DNA of 64,000 nucleotides from Pseudomonas sp. ANT_H12B (GTDB taxonomy: Bacteria; Pseudomonadota; Gammaproteobacteria; Pseudomonadales; Pseudomonadaceae). Positions 17,629 to 25,313 of this stretch are shown here, in pieces. The stretch's first letter is position 1, and each line of letters begins with the position of its first letter. The stretch lies in the NCBI RefSeq assembly GCF_008369325.1, contig NZ_VOBI01000014.1:101114-165113 (forward strand), read 5' to 3'. The notes beneath the pieces were generated by a model that saw nothing but the letters and a program-made list of their open reading frames with translations, was not told the origin of the DNA and made no database searches. Position numbers and translations under genes: made by a program.

Positions 17629-18105
17629 ATGCGCCCTTTTTTATTGCTCTTTGTACTGTTTCCGGTGTTGGAGCTGTTCGTATTCGTCAAGGTGAGCGGG
17701 GCGATCGGGTTTTTCCCGGCCTTGCTGCTGGTCATTCTCGGCTCGATGCTCGGCGTGTTCGTGCTGCGCATCGCTGGTCTGGCAACTGCGCTACGTGCTC
17801 GTGAAAGCCTGAACCGCGGCGAACTGCCGGCCCAGACCATGCTTGAAGGCTTGATGCTGGCCCTGGCGGGCGGCTTGTTGATTCTGCCGGGCTTCGTCAC
17901 CGACGTGCTGGGTCTGATCATGCTGCTGCCGATTTCTCGTCGTCTGCTGGCCAATAAAATGCGCCAGCGCGCCGAAGAGGCGGCGATCCGTCAGCGTGCG
18001 TTCGCCGATGATCTTCAGCCCCGTGGCGGTCCCGCCCCACGTCAGCCGCTGGGCCGCGAGCCCGACGTGATCGAAGGCGAGTTCGAACACCGCGATACCA
18101 AGTAA
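17629..18105 (+). CDS. fxsA: FxsA membrane protein
   Basis: A 158-residue FxsA/YtzA-type membrane protein. Several hydrophobic segments fill residues 1-105, followed by a basic cytoplasmic helix (KMRQRAEEAAIRQRAF) and a Gly/Pro/Arg tail. E. coli FxsA, also next to groES, alleviates F-plasmid exclusion of phage T7; its normal role is unknown. I chose the ATG at 17629, preceded by GAGGA, over an upstream ATG five codons away. The place directly before groES is conserved in Pseudomonas. Confidence 0.9.
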   Translation: MRPFLLLFVLFPVLELFVFVKVSGAIGFFPALLLVILGSMLGVFVLRIAGLATALRARESLNRGELPAQTMLEGLMLALAGGLLILPGFVTDVLGLIMLLPISRRLLANKMRQRAEEAAIRQRAFADDLQPRGGPAPRQPLGREPDVIEGEFEHRDTK

Positions 18106-18117
18106 TCCGCTTCACCG

Positions 18118-18146
18118 CACGGCACCTTCGGGTGCCGTGTCGTTTT
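18118..18146 (+). terminator. Terminator after fxsA
   Basis: A perfect 9-bp hairpin CACGGCACC-TTCG-GGTGCCGTG with a tetraloop of the stable UUCG type, followed by TCGTTTT. It separates fxsA from groESL transcription. Confidence 0.75.
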
Positions 18147-18180
18147 CGGGGAATCAATGTAAAAAATTTCGATCCCCGCC

Positions 18181-18208
18181 CTTGTAATCAGCTTGTGCGC
18201 CCTTATGT
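18181..18208 (+). promoter_or_regulatory. Candidate sigma-32 heat-shock promoter of groESL
   Basis: CTTGTAA at 18181-18187 followed after about 12 bp by CCCTTATGT at 18200-18208. This resembles the sigma-32 consensus CTTGAAA - 11 to 16 bp - CCCCATnT, and it is the only such pair I see between the fxsA terminator and groES. Confidence 0.5.
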
Positions 18209-18214
18209 AACGGT

Positions 18215-18350
18215 CACCGCAAGGTTTCTGGCAATCACGCCAGACAGACTTCCGCGTCTCGCTTGTCGAGGCGCACCCGGCACCGCCGGATTTGTTAAAC
18301 CCGCCGGGAATACACCGGCCGATGAAAACCACAATTAGGAGAGATCGACA
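18215..18350 (+). ncRNA. groES 5' leader, probable Pseudomon-groES RNA motif
   Basis: About 135 nt of GC-rich leader with several potential stems (for example GCGTCTCGC...GTCGAGGCGC and CCGGC...GCCGG pairs) ends at the AGGAGAG ribosome binding site of groES. A conserved cis-regulatory RNA upstream of groES has been described in Pseudomonas as the Pseudomon-groES motif. I cannot run a covariance model, so the assignment rests on position and visible stems. Confidence 0.45.
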
Positions 18351-18644
18351 ATGAAGCTTCGTCCTCTGCATGACCGCGTCGTCGTCCGTCGCAGCGAAGA
18401 AGAAAAGAAAACCGCTGGCGGTATCGTTCTGCCAGGTTCGGCTGCTGAAAAGCCAAACCAGGGTGAAGTCCTCGCTGTAGGCCCAGGCAAAGTGCTGGAC
18501 AACGGTGAAGTGCGTGCACTGTCCGTGAAAGTGGGTGACAAGGTTGTTTTCGGCCCGTACTCCGGCAGCAACACTGTGAAAGTCGACGGCGAAGACCTGT
18601 TGGTAATTGGCGAGAGCGAAATCCTCGCCGTTGTCGAAGGCTGA
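18351..18644 (+). CDS. groES: Co-chaperonin GroES
   Basis: A 97-residue 10-kDa chaperonin that caps the GroEL cavity. It begins MKLRPLHDRVVVRRSEEE and carries the mobile-loop sequence KKTAGGIVLPGSAAEK. Length is standard. An AGGAGAG ribosome binding site precedes it. It forms a bicistronic heat-shock operon with groEL 49 bp downstream. Confidence 0.98.
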   Translation: MKLRPLHDRVVVRRSEEEKKTAGGIVLPGSAAEKPNQGEVLAVGPGKVLDNGEVRALSVKVGDKVVFGPYSGSNTVKVDGEDLLVIGESEILAVVEG

Positions 18645-18693
18645 TTCCCCGCTCATTTTCCCGCTACTACAAAGTATTTAAGGAATATCGATC

Positions 18694-20337
18694 ATGGCTG
18701 CTAAAGAAGTTAAATTCGGCGATTCCGCCCGCAAGAAAATGCTCGCCGGTGTCAACGTCCTGGCTGACGCAGTAAAAGCGACCCTGGGCCCTAAAGGCCG
18801 TAACGTGATCATCGAGAAGAGCTTCGGCGCTCCGACCATCACCAAGGACGGCGTTTCCGTAGCCAAAGAAATCGAACTGAAAGATCGTTTCGAAAACATG
18901 GGCGCGCAGCTGGTCAAAGACGTTGCCTCCCGTGCCAACGATGACGCAGGCGACGGCACCACCACCGCTACCGTTCTGGCTCAGTCGATCGTCAACGAAG
19001 GCCTGAAAGCCGTCGCTGCCGGCATGAACCCGATGGACCTGAAGCGCGGTATCGACAAAGCGACCATCGCTATCGTCAAAGAGCTGAAAGCCCTGTCCAA
19101 GCCTTGCGCTGACACCAAGGCCATCGCTCAGGTCGGCACCATCTCGGCCAACTCCGACAGCTCCATCGGCGACATCATTGCCGAAGCCATGGAAAAAGTC
19201 GGTAAAGAAGGCGTGATCACCGTTGAAGAAGGCTCGGGCCTGGAAAACGAACTGTCGGTTGTTGAAGGCATGCAGTTCGACCGTGGCTACCTGTCCCCGT
19301 ACTTCGTCAACAAGCCAGAGACCATGACTGCCGAGCTCGACGGTCCGCTGATCCTGCTGGTCGACAAAAAGATCTCCAACATCCGCGAAATGTTGCCAGT
19401 ACTGGAAGCCGTTGCCAAAGCCGGCCGTCCACTGCTGATCGTGGCCGAAGACGTTGAAGGCGAAGCCCTGGCGACTCTGGTTGTGAACAACATGCGTGGC
19501 ATCGTTAAAGTCGCAGCCGTCAAGGCTCCAGGCTTCGGCGACCGTCGCAAGGCCATGCTGCAGGACATCGCTGTCCTGACTGGCGGTACCGTTATCTCCG
19601 AAGAGATCGGTCTGAGCCTGGAAAGCACTACCCTGGAACACCTGGGTAATGCCAAGCGCGTGATCCTGTCCAAAGAAAACACCACCGTAATCGACGGTGC
19701 CGGCGTTGAGGCTGACATCCAGGCTCGCGTTCTGCAAATCCGTCAGCAAGTGGCTGATACTTCGTCCGACTACGACCGTGAAAAACTGCAAGAGCGTCTG
19801 GCCAAACTGTCCGGCGGCGTTGCAGTGATCAAGGTTGGCGCTGGTTCCGAAGTTGAAATGAAAGAGAAGAAAGCCCGCGTTGAAGACGCCCTGCACGCTA
19901 CCCGTGCAGCCGTTGAAGAAGGCGTGGTACCTGGCGGCGGCGTGGCACTGGTTCGTGCTCTGCAAGCCATCAGCGAGCTGAAAGGCGACAACGATGACCA
20001 GAACGTTGGTATCCAGTTGCTGCGTCGCGCTGTTGAAGCGCCACTGCGCCAGATCGTTGCCAACTCCGGCGACGAGCCAAGCGTAGTGGTCGACAAGGTC
20101 AAGCAGGGTTCGGGTAACTACGGTTACAACGCTGCTACCGGCGAATACGGCGACATGATCGAAATGGGTATCCTGGACCCGGCTAAAGTGACTCGTTCGG
20201 CTCTGCAAGCGGCTTCGTCGATTGCCAGCCTGATGATCACCACCGAAGCCATGATCGCTGAGATCAAGGAAGAAAGCTCGGGTGGCGGCGGTATGCCAGA
20301 CATGGGCGGTATGGGTGGCATGGGCGGCATGATGTAA
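18694..20337 (+). CDS. groEL: Chaperonin GroEL
   Basis: A 547-residue 60-kDa chaperonin that folds proteins in an ATP-driven double ring. Nucleotide-binding sequences VTLGPKGRNV-like (TLGPKGRNVIIEKSFG) and DAGDGTTTATVLAQ are intact, as is the equatorial AAVEEGVVPGGGVAL. The C-terminus is the typical flexible Gly-Gly-Met tail (GGMGGMGGMM). Codon use is strongly biased to optimal codons, as expected of a highly expressed gene. A strong terminator follows. Confidence 0.99.
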   Translation: MAAKEVKFGDSARKKMLAGVNVLADAVKATLGPKGRNVIIEKSFGAPTITKDGVSVAKEIELKDRFENMGAQLVKDVASRANDDAGDGTTTATVLAQSIVNEGLKAVAAGMNPMDLKRGIDKATIAIVKELKALSKPCADTKAIAQVGTISANSDSSIGDIIAEAMEKVGKEGVITVEEGSGLENELSVVEGMQFDRGYLSPYFVNKPETMTAELDGPLILLVDKKISNIREMLPVLEAVAKAGRPLLIVAEDVEGEALATLVVNNMRGIVKVAAVKAPGFGDRRKAMLQDIAVLTGGTVISEEIGLSLESTTLEHLGNAKRVILSKENTTVIDGAGVEADIQARVLQIRQQVADTSSDYDREKLQERLAKLSGGVAVIKVGAGSEVEMKEKKARVEDALHATRAAVEEGVVPGGGVALVRALQAISELKGDNDDQNVGIQLLRRAVEAPLRQIVANSGDEPSVVVDKVKQGSGNYGYNAATGEYGDMIEMGILDPAKVTRSALQAASSIASLMITTEAMIAEIKEESSGGGGMPDMGGMGGMGGMM

Positions 20338-20357
20338 GCCAGCCTTACCCCTGTACT

Positions 20358-20396
20358 AAAAAAGCCCCGTCTGCGAAAGCAGGCGGGGTTTTTTAA
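20358..20396 (+). terminator. groESL terminator
   Basis: A long GC-rich hairpin AAAAGCCCCG...CGGGGTTTT with an inner TCTGC-GAAA-GCAGG extension, and T-run. It is 20 nt after the groEL stop. Confidence 0.88.
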
Positions 20397-20463
20397 TGCC
20401 TGCAATTTGGTCTGTCGGGAAACCGAGTCGCGGCCATCGCGGCGGTGCGGCGATCCGACAAGC

Positions 20464-20519
20464 CACGCTCCCACAGGTTTAGCGCAGTCCATGTGGGAGC
20501 GGGCTTGCCCGCGATAGCG
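20464..20519. repeat. REP unit pair (GTGGGAGCGGGC variant)
   Basis: GCTCCCACAGG...CATGTGGGAGC inverted pair followed by GGGCTTGCCCGCGATAGCG. It is a variant of the main REP family and sits between the convergent groEL and PAP2 genes. Confidence 0.7.
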
Positions 20520-20524
20520 TCAGC

Positions 20525-21268
20525 TCAGGCGCTGACAGGTTGTGTCTTGTTTACCTTTTCAGCTTTGGGAGCCGGTCGATAAAGAATCCAGTAATACGCC
20601 CCCAGACAAATCAACCAGCAGAAAATCGCCGTCCACACGTTGTGCGAAAAGAAGTGCGCACCTTGCATCATCCGGCTGATGGAAAACACCGAGCCCAAGG
20701 CGAAGGCAAGCACAAACGCCTTTCGGGCCAGCTTCGGACGACGGTCACGCAGCATAAAAAACAACGCAAACAGCGTGAAGCCAGTCGCCGCATGACCGCC
20801 GGGCCAGCAACGGCCAGGTTTTTCGGTGTGCGGGCGAGGGCTGAGCAGTTCGCTGTAGGTTTCGTGACCACCGAATTGCTCAAGGCTCCACGGGCATTGC
20901 ACCGCGGTCACCGCTTTGACGGGTGTAACAAAGGAAGTCGCCAGTGCCAGAGACAACACAAGGCAACCCAGTTCCCGTTTAATCGGTTTGAGTTTGTCCA
21001 CGTAAAAGGAAGCGATGAAGCCGAAGATCGCCAACACCGAAAAGGCGATAACGACCTGCTTTGCGCGGTCATGCAGGATGTTTTCCAGAAGGTAACTGTG
21101 CCGCCCGATGAAATCCCCCGCGACCGGGTCATAGAACAGCTTGGCCAGGTCCATGTCCAGGGACGTCAACTCGAGCAGCACCAGAATGATCGCCGCGACG
21201 GCGGGAACCCCCAGGCACACCCGGAAATTAAGCGGGCGGGAGGCGGGGCGGACGGTGGTCGACACCAT
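20525..21268 (-). CDS. PAP2-family membrane phosphatase
   Basis: A 247-residue membrane protein of the type 2 phosphatidic acid phosphatase superfamily, with about five to six hydrophobic segments. The motifs are PHTEKPGRCWPGGHAATGF (motif 2, P-G-G-H in place of P-S-G-H) and SRMMQGAHFFSHNVW (motif 3, with H following the usual catalytic SR-x5-H). This G-A-H-F-x-S-H form is typical of lipid A or undecaprenyl phosphate related phosphatases, but substrate is not clear. A perfect ColR-type box sits about 85 bp upstream of the start, so it probably belongs to the ColRS membrane-stress regulon. It is divergent from colR. Confidence 0.85.
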   Translation of the reverse strand: MVSTTVRPASRPLNFRVCLGVPAVAAIILVLLELTSLDMDLAKLFYDPVAGDFIGRHSYLLENILHDRAKQVVIAFSVLAIFGFIASFYVDKLKPIKRELGCLVLSLALATSFVTPVKAVTAVQCPWSLEQFGGHETYSELLSPRPHTEKPGRCWPGGHAATGFTLFALFFMLRDRRPKLARKAFVLAFALGSVFSISRMMQGAHFFSHNVWTAIFCWLICLGAYYWILYRPAPKAEKVNKTQPVSA

Positions 21269-21353
21269 GGCAATTCCTTGGTCGGTTAAGTGTTCTGAAA
21301 GCGCAGCCGCGCGGAGTTTGAACCAGATCCTGTTGTCAGCGTGTGAATCGACA

Positions 21354-21369
21354 GTGAAAAAAACGTTGA
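21354..21369 (-). promoter_or_regulatory. Predicted ColR binding site upstream of the PAP2 gene
   Basis: Read on the minus strand the site is TCAACGTTTTTTTCAC. It fits all 16 positions of the ColR consensus I recall from P. putida, (T/C)(T/C)NA(C/G)NN(T/C)TTTTT(C/G)AC. It points towards the PAP2 gene. Confidence 0.65.
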
Positions 21370-21486
21370 GGTCGCAAGGGTTTTAACGGTTGGATTGACA
21401 ACTGCACGCAGTCCTAGCCCTAAGCCACACTAGGCCTTAAGCTGCGCGGGCCGAGACGGCCGTAACTGTGTACGGAGGAGATGCCC

Positions 21487-22170
21487 ATGCGAATTTTATT
21501 GGTTGAAGACAACCGCGATATCCTGGCCAATCTGGCCGATTACCTGGGGCTCAAAGGCTATACCGTGGATTGCGCACAGGACGGTTTGTCAGGGCTGCAC
21601 CTGGCCGCCACCGAACATTACGACTTGATCGTGCTCGACATCATGCTGCCCGGCATTGACGGTTACACCCTGTGCAAACGGCTGCGCGAAGACGCCCGTC
21701 GCGACACGCCGGTGATCATGCTCACCGCTCGCGACCAGCTTGACGACCGGCTGCAGGGCTTCAAGTCCGGCGCCGACGATTACCTGATCAAACCGTTTGC
21801 CCTGTCTGAACTGGCGGCGCGGATCGAGGCCGTCATGCGCCGTACCCAAGGTGGCGGTCGCCGCACCTTACAGGTCGGTGACCTGAGCTACGACCTCGAT
21901 ACCCTGGAAGTGACCCGCGAAGGCCGTCTGCTGAAACTCAACCCGGTGGGCCTGAAGTTGCTGGCTGTGCTGATGCAGAAAAGCCCGCATGTATTGCGCC
22001 GTGAAATTCTCGAAGAAGCGTTGTGGGGCGATGACTGTCCGGACAGCGACAGCTTGCGAAGCCACGTCCACCAATTGCGTCAGGTGATCGACAAGCCGTT
22101 CGCCAAACCGTTGCTGCAAACCGTGCACGGTGTGGGTTATCGCTTGGCCGAGGGGCGTGATGGAGTTTAA
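21487..22170 (+). CDS. colR: Response regulator ColR
   Basis: A 227-residue OmpR/PhoB-type response regulator. The receiver domain starts MRILLVEDNRDIL with phosphoacceptor Asp in LIVLDIMLPGIDG (about D51) and Lys in YLIKPFALSEL. A winged-helix DNA-binding domain fills residues 125-225. ColRS protects the cell membrane and responds to excess zinc, iron and other metals in P. putida. I chose the second ATG (21487): GGAGGAG abuts the first one and is well spaced for the second, and 227 residues is the known ColR length. Confidence 0.92.
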   Translation: MRILLVEDNRDILANLADYLGLKGYTVDCAQDGLSGLHLAATEHYDLIVLDIMLPGIDGYTLCKRLREDARRDTPVIMLTARDQLDDRLQGFKSGADDYLIKPFALSELAARIEAVMRRTQGGGRRTLQVGDLSYDLDTLEVTREGRLLKLNPVGLKLLAVLMQKSPHVLRREILEEALWGDDCPDSDSLRSHVHQLRQVIDKPFAKPLLQTVHGVGYRLAEGRDGV

Positions 22171-23443
22171 ACAGAGCCTTGCTCAACGGATCATCATTGC
22201 TTTTGCGCTGATGAGCGCACTGGTCGCGGGAGCCTTTGCCATGGGCATTGTGGCGACCGTGCACCTGGTGGAAGAAAAGCTGATTTCGGCAGGCCTGGGC
22301 GGCGATCTGCAACGTCTGTTGCTGATGGACAGTGTCTCGGACTGGAGCCATCGCCCGGAACCCGACCAGCTGTTCTATTTCAGCGGCGGGCCTGGCGACT
22401 TCGAATTGCCCAAGGATTTGCGTCACCTGGACTCGGGTTTTCACGAAGTGTTTCGCGAGCAGTTGTCGTACCACGCGATGGTTGAAGTCGTCGACGGCAG
22501 GCGGTATGTGCTGTTGCAGGATCAGAGCGATTTCGAGGAGCGTGAACGGGTGCTGTTTGCCGTGGTGCTGGTGGGCTTCGTGCTGAGCCTGGCGCTGGCA
22601 GTATTTCTTGGCTGGGTGCTGGCGCGCAAAGTGATGGCGCCCGTGGTTAGGCTGGCCCGTCAGGTCCGTCATCGCGATCAATTATTGGGTCTTGCTCCCC
22701 CTCTGGCGCCAGACTACGCCGCCGATGAGGTGGGCGAGTTGGCGGTAGCCTTCGATGCCACCCTCGGGCGTTTGCGTCAGGCATTGACCCGCGAGCGATT
22801 GTTCACCAGTGATGTCAGTCACGAACTGCGCACACCCTTGATGGTGTTGGCCAGTTCCTGTGAGCTGCTGTTGGAAAACCCCGGTATCGATCAGCGTGGC
22901 CGGGCGCAAGTCGAGCGAATCGCCCGTGCCTGCGAAGAGATGCGTGAGCTGGTGCAGACCTTCCTCATGCTGGCCCGTGCTCAACATGAACACGCCAGCA
23001 TGTCGCCGCAGCAGACCCTGAGCCAGGTGGCTGACGGGCTACTCAATCTATGGCGCGAGCCGATCGAGGCCAAGGGCTTGCAACTGATGTTTGAGCCGGG
23101 TAATCCGACAAGCACCCGTTACAACGCAACCCTTCTGAACGCGGTGATGGGCAACCTGCTGCGTAATGCACTGCATTACACCGAGCATGGGTTCATCCGC
23201 TTGACCTTGACGGCCACAGGGTTCGTGGTCGAGGACAGCGGTGTGGGCATTCCCGAGGAAAAACGCGAAGCGATGTTCGAGCCTTTCGTGCGTGGCAACG
23301 AGAAACGCGGAGAAGGCCTGGGGCTGGGCTTGTCGCTGGTACAGCGGATTTGCGAAAACCAGGCTTGGATCGTTAGTCTGACGAACATGGAGCCTAATGG
23401 CTGTCGTTTTCAAGTGGATTTGTATTCATCAGACGTGAACTGA
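22160..23443 (+). CDS. colS: Sensor histidine kinase ColS
   Basis: A 427-residue membrane sensor kinase. A first membrane helix (about 11-31), a short periplasmic domain (32-130), a second helix (about 133-155), HAMP, HisKA with the phosphorylated His in SDVSHELRTPLM, and an ATPase domain with N-box NLLRNALHYT and VEDSGVGIPEE. Counting from MEFKQSL, the periplasmic part has H35, E38, E96, H105, E126 and E129, the positions I recall as the metal-sensing residues of P. putida ColS, including the E-x-x-E motif. The start overlaps colR by 11 nt. Confidence 0.93.
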   Translation: MEFKQSLAQRIIIAFALMSALVAGAFAMGIVATVHLVEEKLISAGLGGDLQRLLLMDSVSDWSHRPEPDQLFYFSGGPGDFELPKDLRHLDSGFHEVFREQLSYHAMVEVVDGRRYVLLQDQSDFEERERVLFAVVLVGFVLSLALAVFLGWVLARKVMAPVVRLARQVRHRDQLLGLAPPLAPDYAADEVGELAVAFDATLGRLRQALTRERLFTSDVSHELRTPLMVLASSCELLLENPGIDQRGRAQVERIARACEEMRELVQTFLMLARAQHEHASMSPQQTLSQVADGLLNLWREPIEAKGLQLMFEPGNPTSTRYNATLLNAVMGNLLRNALHYTEHGFIRLTLTATGFVVEDSGVGIPEEKREAMFEPFVRGNEKRGEGLGLGLSLVQRICENQAWIVSLTNMEPNGCRFQVDLYSSDVN

Positions 23444-23518
23444 TCGACCCGCTTCGGGGGAGTGGCCCAGAGCTATCATTGGCCGCCTGTAAAACCCTGA
23501 AATAGTTTGGGCTTTTAC

Positions 23519-23534
23519 ATGACAATTTTTTCAC
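23519..23534 (+). promoter_or_regulatory. Predicted ColR binding site upstream of the methyltransferase operon
   Basis: ATGACAATTTTTTCAC matches 15 of 16 positions of the recalled ColR consensus; only the first base differs. It lies 70-85 bp upstream of the methyltransferase start, pointing towards it. Confidence 0.6.
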
Positions 23535-23604
23535 AATGAGATGACCTGACGCTGACATGGCACTCCCTAACTTGGGTGCCATCAGACGTTCAGGAGACTT
23601 GATG

Positions 23605-24273
23605 ATGGATGGCCCGATCAAACTCGATTTTTCCGAAAAGTACGACGATCAACACGCTCAACGATATCTGCGCAAACATCAGGATGGTCTCGGCCGTCGT
23701 CTGTCCCACTGGCGTGACGAACAACTGGCGCGAAAGGCGCTGGCACTGGTTGGTGAGCCCGGACTGGTTCTCGATTTACCCTGTGGCGCGGGGCGTTTCT
23801 GGCCATTGCTGGCGGAAAAAACCAATCGGGCAATCATCGGAGCCGACAACTCCGAGTCCATGCTGAAGATCGCCACCCAGGCGCAACCCGGTGAGGTGGT
23901 AAAACGGGTACAACCTTTGCACACTTCTGCATTCGACATTGCCTTGCCCGATAACGCCGTCGACAGCATTTTCTGCATGCGTTTGCTCCATCACATCGGC
24001 GAAGCCGAACATCGACTGGCCATTTTGCGTGAATTCGAACGAGTCACCCGTGACAGCGTGATTATTTCGCTGTGGGTGGACGGCAATTTTAAAGCGTGGA
24101 AACGTAAACGCACCGAGAAAACTCGGGGGCAGGAAGGTTACCAGAATCGATTTGTGTTACCCGCCGCTACGGTAGAAAAGGAATTCGAGCAGGCAGGTTT
24201 CCGTATCCAGGAACAACTGGATTTTTTACCACTCTATGCCATGTGGCGAGTTTACGTATTACGCAAGAGGTAG
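23605..24273 (+). CDS. Class I SAM-dependent methyltransferase
   Basis: A 222-residue methyltransferase. The SAM-binding motif I is VLDLPCGAGRFWPLL at about residues 55-69, followed by the acidic end of strand 2 in IGADNSESML and the later VDSIFCMRLLHHI. The substrate is not known; its operon partners and ColR control suggest a role at lipopolysaccharide or membrane. Two ATGs stand side by side (23602 and 23605); I took the second because AGGAG is then about 7 nt away. It is the first gene of a three-gene unit. Confidence 0.82.
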   Translation: MDGPIKLDFSEKYDDQHAQRYLRKHQDGLGRRLSHWRDEQLARKALALVGEPGLVLDLPCGAGRFWPLLAEKTNRAIIGADNSESMLKIATQAQPGEVVKRVQPLHTSAFDIALPDNAVDSIFCMRLLHHIGEAEHRLAILREFERVTRDSVIISLWVDGNFKAWKRKRTEKTRGQEGYQNRFVLPAATVEKEFEQAGFRIQEQLDFLPLYAMWRVYVLRKR

Positions 24274-24277
24274 CAGG

Positions 24278-24991
24278 ATGGCAGTGCAATGTGCAGCAAA
24301 ATCGGAAGTTGCTCCCCAGGACCGCTTCGACTATTTCTGGAATCTGCGCGGTGAATGGGTGGAAGAACCCAACGTCCGTCGCGGTGGGGAAAGTGGCGTA
24401 CAGCGCGTTTTGGGCAGCAATGGACAGCTGCTCTACACAAAACGCCAGACCGGGCATATCTATCGTAGCTGGCGGTACCCGTTCGGTCGGCCGACTGTAT
24501 TGCGCGAACTTGATGCCCTCACCGGCATGCACCTGCTCGGCGTTCGTGTTCCGGAAATCGTGTTTTGCGGTGCACAGCGCGATCCGGTACACAAATGGCG
24601 TGCGTTGCTGGTCACCAAGGCGCTGGATGGCTTCGAGGAACTCCAACATTGGTACGCCGGCGGTGGTCGCGAACGATGCGGTGAGGCGGTGCATGATCGA
24701 GTGTTGCAGGACCTTGCCGAGAATCTGGCCCGCATGCACAAGGCGCGTTGGCAGCACAGCTGCATTTACATCAAGCACGTATTCGTGCGTGTCACTGGCG
24801 AAGGAGAGGCCGCCAAAGTCGAGGTTGCCTTGATCGATCTGGAAAAATGTCGGCAGCGTTTGACCGCCGATCGCGCGGCGGCCCATGACATGAAGCAACT
24901 GCGTCGCCACTCGTCGTTCAGCCCGACGGACTGGCGCAAACTCGTCTATTTTTATGAGACGGCGTTTGGCAGCGCTATCAAGGGTTTATAA
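24278..24991 (+). CDS. inaA: InaA-type lipopolysaccharide kinase family protein
   Basis: A 237-residue protein of the Kdo/WaaP/RIO kinase-like fold. RELDALTGMHLLGVRVPEI holds the alpha-C-like helix, ENLARMHKARWQHSCIYIKH holds the catalytic-loop equivalent, and VALIDLEKCRQRL is the metal-binding D-loop (Asp in LIDLEK). Members phosphorylate heptose or Kdo in LPS; InaA itself is a weak-acid-inducible family member without proven substrate. I start at the ATG at 24278 behind AGCAGG, 4 nt after the methyltransferase stop. The ColR box upstream of the operon and the next gene support a joint membrane-stress role. Confidence 0.8.
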   Translation: MAVQCAAKSEVAPQDRFDYFWNLRGEWVEEPNVRRGGESGVQRVLGSNGQLLYTKRQTGHIYRSWRYPFGRPTVLRELDALTGMHLLGVRVPEIVFCGAQRDPVHKWRALLVTKALDGFEELQHWYAGGGRERCGEAVHDRVLQDLAENLARMHKARWQHSCIYIKHVFVRVTGEGEAAKVEVALIDLEKCRQRLTADRAAAHDMKQLRRHSSFSPTDWRKLVYFYETAFGSAIKGL

Positions 24992-24993
24992 CA

Positions 24994-25221
24994 ATGAAAC
25001 TCGAAATTGCACGAGGTGTGTTTTTGTTAGGAGCCTTGGCAGTTGCTTCATTGGCAGTGGCGGCTTGGGAACAGCCTCGCACGCAAGTTCTCAGTTCCAT
25101 GAACGGTGACGCGAATTGTCCGTTGCCACGAGTTGCCAAGGCATCCGTGGCAACTCAACCCGATCATGATTTATTGTTATTCATGTTCGGACTTTCTCAA
25201 GGATTGAGGCCGCAGAGTTGA
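24994..25221 (+). CDS. Small exported or membrane-anchored protein of the ColR operon
   Basis: A 75-residue protein of unknown function. Residues 5-23 (IARGVFLLGALAVASLAVA) are a signal peptide or anchor, with A-V-A-A-W giving a plausible cleavage point. The mature part is short, with one Cys (ANCPLPRVAK). It begins 2 nt after the InaA stop and is in the place of PA4377 of P. aeruginosa, also a small hypothetical protein (from memory). Confidence 0.7.
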   Translation: MKLEIARGVFLLGALAVASLAVAAWEQPRTQVLSSMNGDANCPLPRVAKASVATQPDHDLLLFMFGLSQGLRPQS

Positions 25222-25240
25222 ACACAATGAAGCCCAAATA

Positions 25241-25269
25241 AAAGGCCTCGCAAATGCGAGGCCTTTTTT
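25241..25269 (+). terminator. Terminator of the InaA operon
   Basis: Perfect hairpin AAAGGCCTCGC-AAAT-GCGAGGCCTTT followed by T's. Confidence 0.88.
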
Positions 25270-25282
25270 GTGCCCGACGCTC

Positions 25283-25313
25283 ATCGTTCCCACGCAGAGC
25301 GTGGGAACGATCT
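25283..25313. repeat. Palindromic repeat, CGTTCCCACGC family
   Basis: Near-perfect palindrome ATCGTTCCCACGC-AGA-GCGTGGGAACGAT. Other copies lie at 44312, 48467 and 50418, and a half copy at 63871. It separates convergent genes here. Confidence 0.85.

Noticed and set aside
18667..20208. 513-codon open frame antisense to groEL
   Set aside because: Mirror of a highly biased coding sequence; no ribosome binding site, no domain, Val/Phe/Gln/His-rich composition typical of antisense frames.
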